Assembly (NCBI GenBank): GCA_022487055.1 | Contig: JAKVJJ010000014.1 | Span: forward strand, 1 to 44,885 | Direction of reading: 5' to 3' | Length of the DNA: 44,885 nt | From: Oscillospiraceae bacterium | GTDB taxonomy: Bacteria; Bacillota; Clostridia; Oscillospirales; Acutalibacteraceae | Part shown: in pieces, positions 38,485-44,885 of the stretch | How positions within the stretch are numbered: position 1 is the first letter of the stretch | Layout of the letters: each line of letters begins with the position of its first letter | Program-made: the position numbers and the translations under genes | Notes under the pieces: model-generated | What the model saw: only the letters and a program-made list of their open reading frames with translations | The model's database searches: none | Told to the model about the DNA's origin: nothing

Positions 38485-40026
38485 ATGGAGGTCAGCAATG
38501 AGTATGCAGTGCAGATGCACGGCATAACGAAAACATTCGGTACCTTCTGTGCGCTGAATCAGGTCGACCTGGATGTTAAGAGAGGAACGATTCACTCTCT
38601 GCTGGGTGAAAACGGCGCAGGAAAAAGTACACTGATGAATGTGCTGTACGGACTTTATCAGGCAGATGAAGGCGAGATCTATCTGAATGGTGAAAAGGTA
38701 GATATTACAAATCCGAATGTTGCCATTGAGCACGGCATCGGCATGGTGCATCAGCACTTTATGCTGGTGGACAATTTTACAGTGACTCAAAACATTATTC
38801 TTGGCAATGAAACAACCAGCCACATGGGTGTGCTGGACATGAAGAAAGCACGGGAAAATGTAAAGAAACTTGTGGAAAAATATGGGCTTGAGGTTGACCC
38901 GGATGCAAAGATTGAGGATATTTCCGTTGGTATGCAGCAACGTGTGGAAATCCTCAAGGCACTGTACCGCGGCGCGGATCTGCTGATTCTGGATGAACCG
39001 ACAGCCGTGCTTACTCCGCAGGAAATCGAAGATTTGATTGGCATTATGCATAACCTGATTGCGGACGGCAAAACCATTATCATTATTACCCATAAACTGA
39101 AAGAAATTAAGGAAAGCTCTGACACCTGCACCATTATCCGCCGCGGGCAATATGTGGATACTGTGAAGGTTGCCGATGTGGATGAAGAAGAGCTTGCCTC
39201 CAAGATGGTGGGCAGACAAGTGCAGCTCGTGGTGGAGAAAACGCCGGCGAAACCGGGTGAAACCATTTTTGAGGTTGACCACCTGAATGTGAAGGACGAC
39301 CGTGGGCTGCCCGCCGTCAACGACCTGTCGCTGAAAGTACACGCGGGCGAAATCGTTGGTATTGCAGGTATTGACGGCAACGGCCAGGAGGAACTGATTG
39401 AGGCAATCACCAATCTCTCCAAAACCGAAAGCGGCACGATTAAGATTCGGGGAACAGAAATTCAGAATACTTCCCCGCGCAATGTGGTGAATCATAAGAT
39501 TGCCACCATCCATGAAGACCGGCAGAAACGCGGCCTGGTGCTTGATTTTACTGTAGCAGAAAATACCGTGCTGGAGAAATACCGCACCGCACCTTACAGC
39601 AAAGGCGGGATGCTGAACCGCGCGGAAATCGGCAAATTTGCAAACCAACTGATTAAAGACTATGATGTTCGCCCGGAAGACTGTGCCAATCATCCGGCAC
39701 GCGGTCTTTCCGGCGGCAACCAACAGAAAATCATTATCGGGCGTGAAGTTGCAAACGAACCGGATTTGCTGATTGCTATGCAGCCTACGCGCGGCCTGGA
39801 TGTCGGCGCCATTGAGTATGTGCACAAGACACTGATTCGTGAGCGCGACCAAGGGTGTGCAATCCTGCTCATTTCACTGGAACTGGATGAGGTCATGAGT
39901 GTAGCTGACACAATCGATGTCATTTATAAAGGGCAGATTGTGGATAGTTTCAAGCAGGGCGAAGTGGATGAAAAAACAATCGGTCTGCTCATGGCGGGAG
40001 GGAAACAGAATGGAAAAGACAGCTAA
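38485..40026 (+). CDS. nupA: Nucleoside ABC transporter ATPase (double NBD)
   Basis: A 513-residue protein with two nucleotide-binding domains, as in sugar/nucleoside (RbsA/NupA-like) ATPases. Domain 1 has Walker A GENGAGKST, signature ISVGMQQRVEILKAL and Walker B LLILDEPTAVLTP. Domain 2 (from about 255) has a degenerate Walker A, GIDGNGQEEL, with signature LSGGNQQKIIIGRE and LLIAMQPTRGLDVGA in place of the usual DEP. This one-active, one-degenerate arrangement is normal for the family. The start has GGAGG upstream; the 3' end overlaps the next permease gene by 17 nt. Confidence 0.93.
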   Translation: MEVSNEYAVQMHGITKTFGTFCALNQVDLDVKRGTIHSLLGENGAGKSTLMNVLYGLYQADEGEIYLNGEKVDITNPNVAIEHGIGMVHQHFMLVDNFTVTQNIILGNETTSHMGVLDMKKARENVKKLVEKYGLEVDPDAKIEDISVGMQQRVEILKALYRGADLLILDEPTAVLTPQEIEDLIGIMHNLIADGKTIIIITHKLKEIKESSDTCTIIRRGQYVDTVKVADVDEEELASKMVGRQVQLVVEKTPAKPGETIFEVDHLNVKDDRGLPAVNDLSLKVHAGEIVGIAGIDGNGQEELIEAITNLSKTESGTIKIRGTEIQNTSPRNVVNHKIATIHEDRQKRGLVLDFTVAENTVLEKYRTAPYSKGGMLNRAEIGKFANQLIKDYDVRPEDCANHPARGLSGGNQQKIIIGREVANEPDLLIAMQPTRGLDVGAIEYVHKTLIRERDQGCAILLISLELDEVMSVADTIDVIYKGQIVDSFKQGEVDEKTIGLLMAGGKQNGKDS

Positions 40027-41137
40027 AATTCTGAAAAAGCCGATTACTTCGACCATCATTGCAATTGTCTGTGGCTTTGCGGTGGCTGCGATTGTACTGG
40101 CTGTGGCAGGCTACAATCCGGGGTCGGCATTCGGTGCGCTGTTCAGCGGTATTTTCAGTAGACCAAAGTATATTTCCAATGTGATTATCAAGGCAACCCC
40201 AATTACCCTGACGGCACTGAGCGTGGCTTTTGCTTACAAAGTCGGACTTTTCAACATCGGTGCTGAGGGGCAGTACATTGTTGGCGCAGTGGCGGCAAAC
40301 ATTGTCGGCTATCTGTGCAATTTTCCGCCGGTTATTGAGATTCCGCTTGTCATCCTTGCCGGTATGGTGGCAGGCGCACTGTGGGGCGGCATTGTTGGTT
40401 TGCTCAAAGCCAAGTTCGGTATTCATGAAGTCCTGACCAGCATCATGCTGAACTGGATTGCTTTCTATTTTTCCAATCTGGTTGTGAACAGTGCAGCATT
40501 CCATCAGCCAAACTCAACCGCTGCTTATCCGGTGAATGCCTCCAGCTACACCATGCTGCTGCCGAACTGGAAAACCAGTGATGCCGGTATGGCGGCTATG
40601 AGCGGCACAAAATGGCTGCGTGAAGTGATGCTGAAAACCGATGTCAATTTCGGCTTCCTGATTGCGATTGCGGCGGCTGTTTTCATCTGGATGCTGCTTT
40701 ACCGCTCCAGAAAGGGATATGAGCTGCGCGCGGTTGGCCTGAACCATGATGCTGCCGAGTTTGCCGGAATTCCGGTGAACAAAAATATCGTGATTACTAT
40801 GCTGATTGCGGGTGCGCTGGCAGGTTTAGCTGCGGCTTTGGCGATTACCGGCACCAACCCGCATCGTATTTCCACTCTTTCCGCATTTGAAAACAATGGT
40901 TTTAACGGCCTGTCGGTCGCATTTATCGCGGGCAGTTCACCGATTGGCTGTATCTTTGCCGGCCTGCTTTTTGGCGGTCTGCTTTACGGCGGGCAGTCCA
41001 TTCAGGCAAACATCGGTGCTCCCAGCGAGATTATCAATATTATGATTGGTACGATTGTGTTCTTTGTGGCACTGACGGCAGTCGTTCCGAAACTGGCTGT
41101 CCGGCTTGAAAAGAGGGGGATGCGCAATGCTAAATGA
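40010..41137 (+). CDS. nupB: Nucleoside ABC transporter permease 1
   Basis: A 375-residue permease of the BPD_transp_2 family with about eight to ten TM segments. Typical features are AFAYKVGLFNIGAEGQYIVGA and GLLKAKFGIHEVLTSIMLNWIAFY. An extracytoplasmic loop of about 60 residues lies near 165-225. ATG 40010 lies inside the ATPase gene and has GGGAGGG upstream; the upstream open frame is only the shadow of that gene. Its 3' end overlaps the second permease. Together they form the membrane channel for nucleosides. Confidence 0.93.
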   Translation: MEKTAKILKKPITSTIIAIVCGFAVAAIVLAVAGYNPGSAFGALFSGIFSRPKYISNVIIKATPITLTALSVAFAYKVGLFNIGAEGQYIVGAVAANIVGYLCNFPPVIEIPLVILAGMVAGALWGGIVGLLKAKFGIHEVLTSIMLNWIAFYFSNLVVNSAAFHQPNSTAAYPVNASSYTMLLPNWKTSDAGMAAMSGTKWLREVMLKTDVNFGFLIAIAAAVFIWMLLYRSRKGYELRAVGLNHDAAEFAGIPVNKNIVITMLIAGALAGLAAALAITGTNPHRISTLSAFENNGFNGLSVAFIAGSSPIGCIFAGLLFGGLLYGGQSIQANIGAPSEIINIMIGTIVFFVALTAVVPKLAVRLEKRGMRNAK

Positions 41138-42047
41138 TATTTCACTGCTGATTGGCAATACATTTATGTACTCCGCACCACTGATATTTGGCGCACTGGG
41201 CGGTGTGATTTCAGAACGTTCCGGTGTGGTCAACCTTGGTATTGAAGGTATGATGACAGTCGGTGCTTTTGTCGGTGCGGCAGTCGGATTTTTTTCCGGC
41301 AACGCATGGGTCGGCTTTTTGGTGGCAGGTTTGGCAGGCGGACTGTTTGCCCTGCTGCACGCAGTGGCTGCTGTTACGTTTAAAGCCGACCAGACCATTT
41401 CTGGCATCGCTCTGAACTTGATTGGCCCGGGCCTGGCTTTATTCCTGTGCCGTCTGTGCTTTTCCGGCGCAACCATGTCACAGCCTGTGCCGCACAAACT
41501 GCCCAAAATTCTCGGTGGCGCACAGAGCAATATCGTTGCACAGAATTTCAATTTCGATATCACAGTTATTCTGGCATTCCTTGTAATGATGGCCATGTGG
41601 TTTATCCTATACCGCACCAAATGGGGTCTGCGTATCCGCTCCGTCGGTGAACATCCCGCCGCGGCAGATACACTCGGTATCAACGTGAACCGAACCCGCT
41701 ACACCTGCGTGCTTGTTTCCGGCATTCTTGCCGGATTTGGCGGTGCTGCTATGACGCTGGCTGTGATTCAGCAGTTCACACCGACTGCCATCAGCGGGCA
41801 GGGCTTTATTGCGCTGGCTGCCGTTATCTTTGGCAAGTGGACTCCGCAGGGTGCTTATGCCGCCTGCTTGCTGTTTGGTTTCGCACAGGCACTGTCCGTA
41901 TTTCCCAGCCTTGCACACTCCGCCATCCCGTCAGAGGTGCTTGCAATGCTGCCGTATATCCTGACGATTGTTGTGCTGATTCTTTTTGTAGGGCGTTCTG
42001 TTGCGCCGAAAGAAGACGGCATTCCTTACGAAAAGGGTGTACGTTAA
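41127..42047 (+). CDS. nupC: Nucleoside ABC transporter permease 2
   Basis: A 306-residue BPD_transp_2 permease, shorter than its partner as usual for this pair. YSAPLIFGALGGVISERSGVVNLGIEGMMTVGAF at the start is the family hallmark, and GLRIRSVGEHPAAADTLGINVNRTRY is the coupling segment to the ATPase. ATG 41127 overlaps the end of permease 1 (11 nt) with GAGGGGG upstream. A terminator-like hairpin follows at 42061-42093 before deoC. Confidence 0.93.
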   Translation: MLNDISLLIGNTFMYSAPLIFGALGGVISERSGVVNLGIEGMMTVGAFVGAAVGFFSGNAWVGFLVAGLAGGLFALLHAVAAVTFKADQTISGIALNLIGPGLALFLCRLCFSGATMSQPVPHKLPKILGGAQSNIVAQNFNFDITVILAFLVMMAMWFILYRTKWGLRIRSVGEHPAAADTLGINVNRTRYTCVLVSGILAGFGGAAMTLAVIQQFTPTAISGQGFIALAAVIFGKWTPQGAYAACLLFGFAQALSVFPSLAHSAIPSEVLAMLPYILTIVVLILFVGRSVAPKEDGIPYEKGVR

Positions 42048-42060
42048 AAACTTCCGAAGA

Positions 42061-42093
42061 AGTGGGACGGTCAAAATCGGCCGCCCCGCTTTT
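42061..42093 (+). terminator. Terminator-like hairpin between the transporter genes and deoC
   Basis: AGTGGGACGG (42061-42070) pairs with CCGCCCCGCT (42081-42090) with one mismatch and one G-U, followed by a short T-run to 42093. Likely a partial stop within the operon. Confidence 0.55.
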
Positions 42094-42228
42094 CCATTCC
42101 CGAAGGATTGGATGTGTCCGGCTGTCCGCCGCAGAAAAGCTGAAATTTTCCACACCAGGAAGGAACTTGGTTGAAAACTTTTCAGACTTGTGCTATATGA
42201 AAAATGGAAGAAAAGAAGGCTTAATACA

Positions 42229-42894
42229 ATGGATATTCAGAAAATTCTCAGTGCGGTTGACCACACTCTGCTCAAACAGGATTCCACTTGGGAGCAGATT
42301 CAGCAGATTTGTGATGATGCGATGCAGTATCATACGGCATCTGTCTGCATTCCGGCAAGCTATGTGAAGCGTGCAAAAGACTATATGGGCGACCGCATGG
42401 CAGTCTGCACGGTCATTGGTTTTCCGAATGGTTATTCGACCACTGCCGCAAAGGTTTTTGAAACAAAGGATGCACTGGCGAACGGTGCGGATGAAATCGA
42501 CATGGTCATTAACATCGGCTGGGTAAAAGATGGCCGGTATGAGGACGTGTTGTCCGAAATCCGCCAGATGAAAGCAGCGTGTGGCGACCATATTTTAAAG
42601 GTCATTATTGAAACCTGTTTGCTGACAGAAGAAGAAAAAATCAAAATGTGCGAAGTCGTAACTGAATCCGGCGCGGACTTTATTAAGACTTCCACCGGAT
42701 TTTCCACGGCAGGCGCCACTTTTGAGGACGTTGCCCTGTTCCAAAAACACGTCGGTAAAAATGTGCGCATCAAGGCGGCGGGCGGCATTTCTTCACTGGA
42801 GGATGCTGAAAAATTCATGCAGCTTGGTGCACAGCGTCTTGGCACCAGCCGCATTATTAAAATTATCAAACAAGAGGAAGCACACGGTTATTGA
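42229..42894 (+). CDS. deoC: Deoxyribose-phosphate aldolase
   Basis: A 221-residue class I aldolase that splits deoxyribose 5-phosphate to acetaldehyde and glyceraldehyde 3-phosphate. Catalytic residues can be placed: Asp91 in DEIDMVIN, Schiff-base Lys153 in [11 protein letters not shown] and Lys182 in RIKAAGGIS, matching Asp102, Lys167 and Lys201 of the E. coli enzyme. ATG 42229 is chosen because [15 protein letters not shown] is the usual N-terminus and AAGAAGG lies upstream; the longer frame from 42190 is not supported. It ends 29 nt before the next gene. Confidence 0.96.
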   Translation: MDIQKILSAVDHTLLKQDSTWEQIQQICDDAMQYHTASVCIPASYVKRAKDYMGDRMAVCTVIGFPNGYSTTAAKVFETKDALANGADEIDMVINIGWVKDGRYEDVLSEIRQMKAACGDHILKVIIETCLLTEEEKIKMCEVVTESGADFIKTSTGFSTAGATFEDVALFQKHVGKNVRIKAAGGISSLEDAEKFMQLGAQRLGTSRIIKIIKQEEAHGY

Positions 42895-42923
42895 GCTGTG
42901 CACGGAAAAGAGGAGATTTTGGT

Positions 42924-44252
42924 ATGCGTATGTATGATATTATCGCCAAAAAACGTGATGGCGGTGTGCTGACCGATGAGGAAATTCAGTTTTTCATTAC
43001 CGGTTATGTCAATGGAGAAATTCCGGATTATCAGGCGAGCGCACTGTGCATGGCTATTTTCCTGCGCGGTATGAATGCTCATGAAACGGCGCAGCTTACC
43101 CTGTGCATGGCCAAGTCCGGTGATACAGTGGATTTGTCTTCCATTGACGGAATTAAAGTGGACAAACACTCCACCGGCGGTGTGGGTGATAAGACCACAC
43201 TGGTGGTTGCGCCAATCGTTGCCTCTCTGGGTGTGCGTGTGGCAAAGATGAGCGGACGCGGTCTGGGACATACCGGCGGCACGATTGATAAACTGGAGTC
43301 CATTCCCGGCCTGCACACTGATCTTGACCGCGACCGCTTCTTTGAAATCGTGCGAAAAGTCGGCTGCTGTGTGGTGGGGCAGACGGGCAATCTGGTACCC
43401 GCTGACAAGAAGCTCTATTCCCTGCGTGATGTGACGGCAACGGTCAACTGCATTCCGCTGATTGCTTCCAGTATTATGAGTAAGAAGATTGCCGCCGGTT
43501 CAGACTGTATTCTGTTAGATGTGAAGACCGGCAGCGGCGCTTTCATGAAAACCGTGGAGGATTCCATTAAGTTGGCACAGGCAATGGTAGAAATTGGTGA
43601 GCATGTTGGTCGCCGCACTGTGGCGTTGATTACGGATATGGACCGGCCGCTCGGCGATAACATCGGCAATGCGCTGGAAGTGCAGGAAGTGTGCAGCACT
43701 CTGCATGGCAAAGGCCCGAACGACCTGACGGAAGTCTGTCTGGACCTTGCGGCAAATATGCTTTATCTGGCAGGCAAAGGCGAAATCGGAGAGTGCAAAA
43801 AGCTTGCCCGCCGCCAGATTGACAATGGGCAGGGATTTGAGAAATTTAAAGAAATGGTAGCGGCACAGGGTGGCGACACTGCTGTGCTGGACGACACGGA
43901 GAAGTTTGCCAAAGCTGCCGTGGAATTCCCGGTACCTGCGGAAAAAGACGGGTTTATCACGGCAATGGACACCGAAAAGTGCGGCATTGCTTCCGTAGAA
44001 CTGGGTGCAGGCCGTGAGAAGAAAGGTGACCCGATTGATTACAGTGCCGGTATTATCCTGAAGAAAAAGACCGGCGACCGTGTGAAAAAGGGAGAACCGA
44101 TTGCTTGTTTCTATGCGGCGGATGCTGAGAAATGCAAGTCTGCGGCGCACTTGTTTGAGGGTGCTGTCACTATTGGTGCAACAGTCCCTGCAGCAGTGCC
44201 ATTGATTCATGCTCGTGTCACAGCACAGGGTGTGGAGCGCACAGAATTCTAA
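42924..44252 (+). CDS. pdp: Pyrimidine-nucleoside (thymidine) phosphorylase
   Basis: A 442-residue phosphorylase that converts uridine or (deoxy)thymidine with phosphate to base and (deoxy)ribose 1-phosphate, the substrate of DeoB. Signature residues: [20 protein letters not shown] and the [20 protein letters not shown] motif of the thymidine/pyrimidine phosphorylase family, then [21 protein letters not shown]. The C-terminal 90 residues form the usual barrel-sandwich domain. ATG 42924 has GAGGAG upstream. Whether it prefers thymidine (DeoA) or both pyrimidines (Pdp) is not certain; Gram-positive homologues are usually of the Pdp type. Last gene of the operon. Confidence 0.93.
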   Translation: MRMYDIIAKKRDGGVLTDEEIQFFITGYVNGEIPDYQASALCMAIFLRGMNAHETAQLTLCMAKSGDTVDLSSIDGIKVDKHSTGGVGDKTTLVVAPIVASLGVRVAKMSGRGLGHTGGTIDKLESIPGLHTDLDRDRFFEIVRKVGCCVVGQTGNLVPADKKLYSLRDVTATVNCIPLIASSIMSKKIAAGSDCILLDVKTGSGAFMKTVEDSIKLAQAMVEIGEHVGRRTVALITDMDRPLGDNIGNALEVQEVCSTLHGKGPNDLTEVCLDLAANMLYLAGKGEIGECKKLARRQIDNGQGFEKFKEMVAAQGGDTAVLDDTEKFAKAAVEFPVPAEKDGFITAMDTEKCGIASVELGAGREKKGDPIDYSAGIILKKKTGDRVKKGEPIACFYAADAEKCKSAAHLFEGAVTIGATVPAAVPLIHARVTAQGVERTEF

Positions 44253-44261
44253 ATTTATATA

Positions 44262-44307
44262 AAATAAGCTGTCCCGGGCAAAAATTCCGGCGGCAGCTTA
44301 TTTTATT
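44262..44307. terminator. Terminator of the nucleoside salvage operon
   Basis: AAATAAGCTG (44262-44271) pairs with CAGCTTATTT (44294-44303), with inner CCGG pairing, and a T-rich tail. A-rich sequence on the left makes it potentially bidirectional. Confidence 0.85.
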
Positions 44308-44348
44308 CTTCATTTTTTCGCATTTATAACAGTAACGTCAGAATCTGT

Positions 44349-44377
44349 TTGTCTTGCAAAGCAAAGCATGGTATAAT
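44349..44377 (+). promoter_or_regulatory. Promoter of the DEAD-box helicase gene
   Basis: TTGTCT (44349-44354), 17 nt, TATAAT (44372-44377). The leader to the ATG is about 120 nt, long for this window. Confidence 0.75.
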
Positions 44378-44424
44378 CAATTAAATATCGCTTAACGTGC
44401 GGAAGCAAGCAGACTGCAGTGCGG

Positions 44425-44442
44425 CCCAATGTTTATTTTGGG
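44425..44442 (+). promoter_or_regulatory. Hairpin in the long helicase leader
   Basis: CCCAA (44425-44429) pairs with TTGGG (44438-44442) around an 8-nt loop. Long structured leaders are common on DEAD-box and cold-shock genes, where they respond to temperature or to the helicase itself; that role is only inferred here. Confidence 0.4.
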
Positions 44443-44504
44443 AACTCTGTGTCAAAACTAGCAGATGTATATTGCGTATCAGAATTATCAGAAAAGAGAG
44501 TTAT

Positions 44505-44885
44505 ATGGATTTTAAATCGTTGCAAATCATTCCGCCAATCCTAAAAAATCTGGAGAAGGCAGGTTACACAATACCAACGCCGATTCAGCAGCAGGCTATT
44601 CCACAGGTGCTGCAGGGACGTGACCTTTTTGGCTGCGCACAGACCGGCACCGGCAAGACCGCTGCGTTTGCCATTCCAATCCTGCAGAATTTGGAGGAAA
44701 AGCGCGTCTCCGGCAGGCCAATCCGTGCACTGGTGCTAACACCGACCAGAGAACTGGCAATCCAGAATTTCGACAATTTCAGGGAATACGGCAAAGGGTT
44801 GCACCAGAACTGCTGCGTTGTTTTTGGCGGAGTGAATCAGGCCGGTCAGGTACAGAGCCTGAAACGCGGCGTTGATATTTTGGTT
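44505..44885 (+). CDS. DEAD-box RNA helicase, partial (C-terminus off the window)
   Basis: The first 127 residues of an RhlE/CshA-type helicase; the rest lies beyond the right edge. Visible motifs: the Q motif (GYTIPTPIQQQAIP, about 20-33), motif I AQTGTGKT (about 45-52), motif Ia PTRELAIQ and the GG of FGGVNQAGQ. It should unwind structured RNA, for example in ribosome assembly or mRNA decay. AAAGAGAG lies just upstream of the ATG. The DEAD motif itself is not in the window. Confidence 0.93.
   Translation, partial: MDFKSLQIIPPILKNLEKAGYTIPTPIQQQAIPQVLQGRDLFGCAQTGTGKTAAFAIPILQNLEEKRVSGRPIRALVLTPTRELAIQNFDNFREYGKGLHQNCCVVFGGVNQAGQVQSLKRGVDILV

Noticed and set aside
38455-39852. Long minus-strand open frame of 465 codons
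   Set aside because: Antisense to the nucleoside transporter ATPase, with no recognisable domain and no ribosome site.

Overview
The window looks like a chromosomal piece of an anaerobic, low-to-mid GC Firmicute of class Clostridia, probably an Oscillospirales/Ruminococcaceae-type organism. This is inferred from content: a type III glutamine synthetase, a split ferredoxin-linked glutamate synthase, GatCAB, a Gram-positive type signal peptidase, BMP-type nucleoside uptake, strong GGAGG ribosome sites and AT-rich gaps with consensus promoters. No rRNA, tRNA, CRISPR array or intact insertion sequence was found.

Layout. (1) 1-5045, minus strand: an ECF sigma factor, a polytopic membrane protein of unknown function, an ABC ATPase and three ABC-2 type permeases; the last two are tandem paralogues and the final one runs off the edge. 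(2) 5197-8593, plus: a Fur-box-like site, an MpsC/DUF2294-like protein, then a NitT/TauT-class ABC importer (ATPase, permease, lipoprotein). (3) 8710-11583, minus: gatB followed by two GNAT acetyltransferase genes. (4) 11775-14129: an ECF-transporter S component divergent from a PdxR/MocR-like regulator, probably a vitamin B6 uptake locus. (5) 14126-17830, plus: aspS-gatC-gatA; AspRS carries a His typical of non-discriminating enzymes, so the operon probably makes Asn-tRNA by transamidation. (6) 17856-20737, plus: a Wzx-like flippase and two signal peptidases created by a tandem duplication whose breakpoints can still be read.

(7) 20757-30591 is a nitrogen-assimilation island. glnN (GS III, minus) is divergent from gltB1-gltB2-ferredoxin-reductase-gltB3, followed by a type I glutamine synthetase and an ANTAR-domain RNA-binding regulator with a receiver that lacks the phospho-acceptor Asp. 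The glnN and gltB1 leaders each have a near-consensus promoter, an intrinsic terminator within a few bases of the predicted start, and a competing 5-bp hairpin with the identical hexaloop AAAGGC. This fits control by antitermination, with the nearby ANTAR protein as the obvious candidate. It is the most interesting signal in the window.

(8) 30617-33455: a BTAD/SARP-type regulator with a degenerate GGDEF-like tail, divergent from a DUF6076-like zinc-ribbon protein. The gap holds a promoter-proximal terminator and a perfect palindrome over the -35 box of the other gene. (9) 33538-35371: ridA and an Nramp (MntH) transporter. (10) 35950-44252: a nucleoside salvage operon, deoB-bmp-nupABC-deoC-pdp. 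(11) From 44505: a DEAD-box helicase with a long leader, cut by the window edge. Start codons were reassigned where a ribosome site favoured an internal start.
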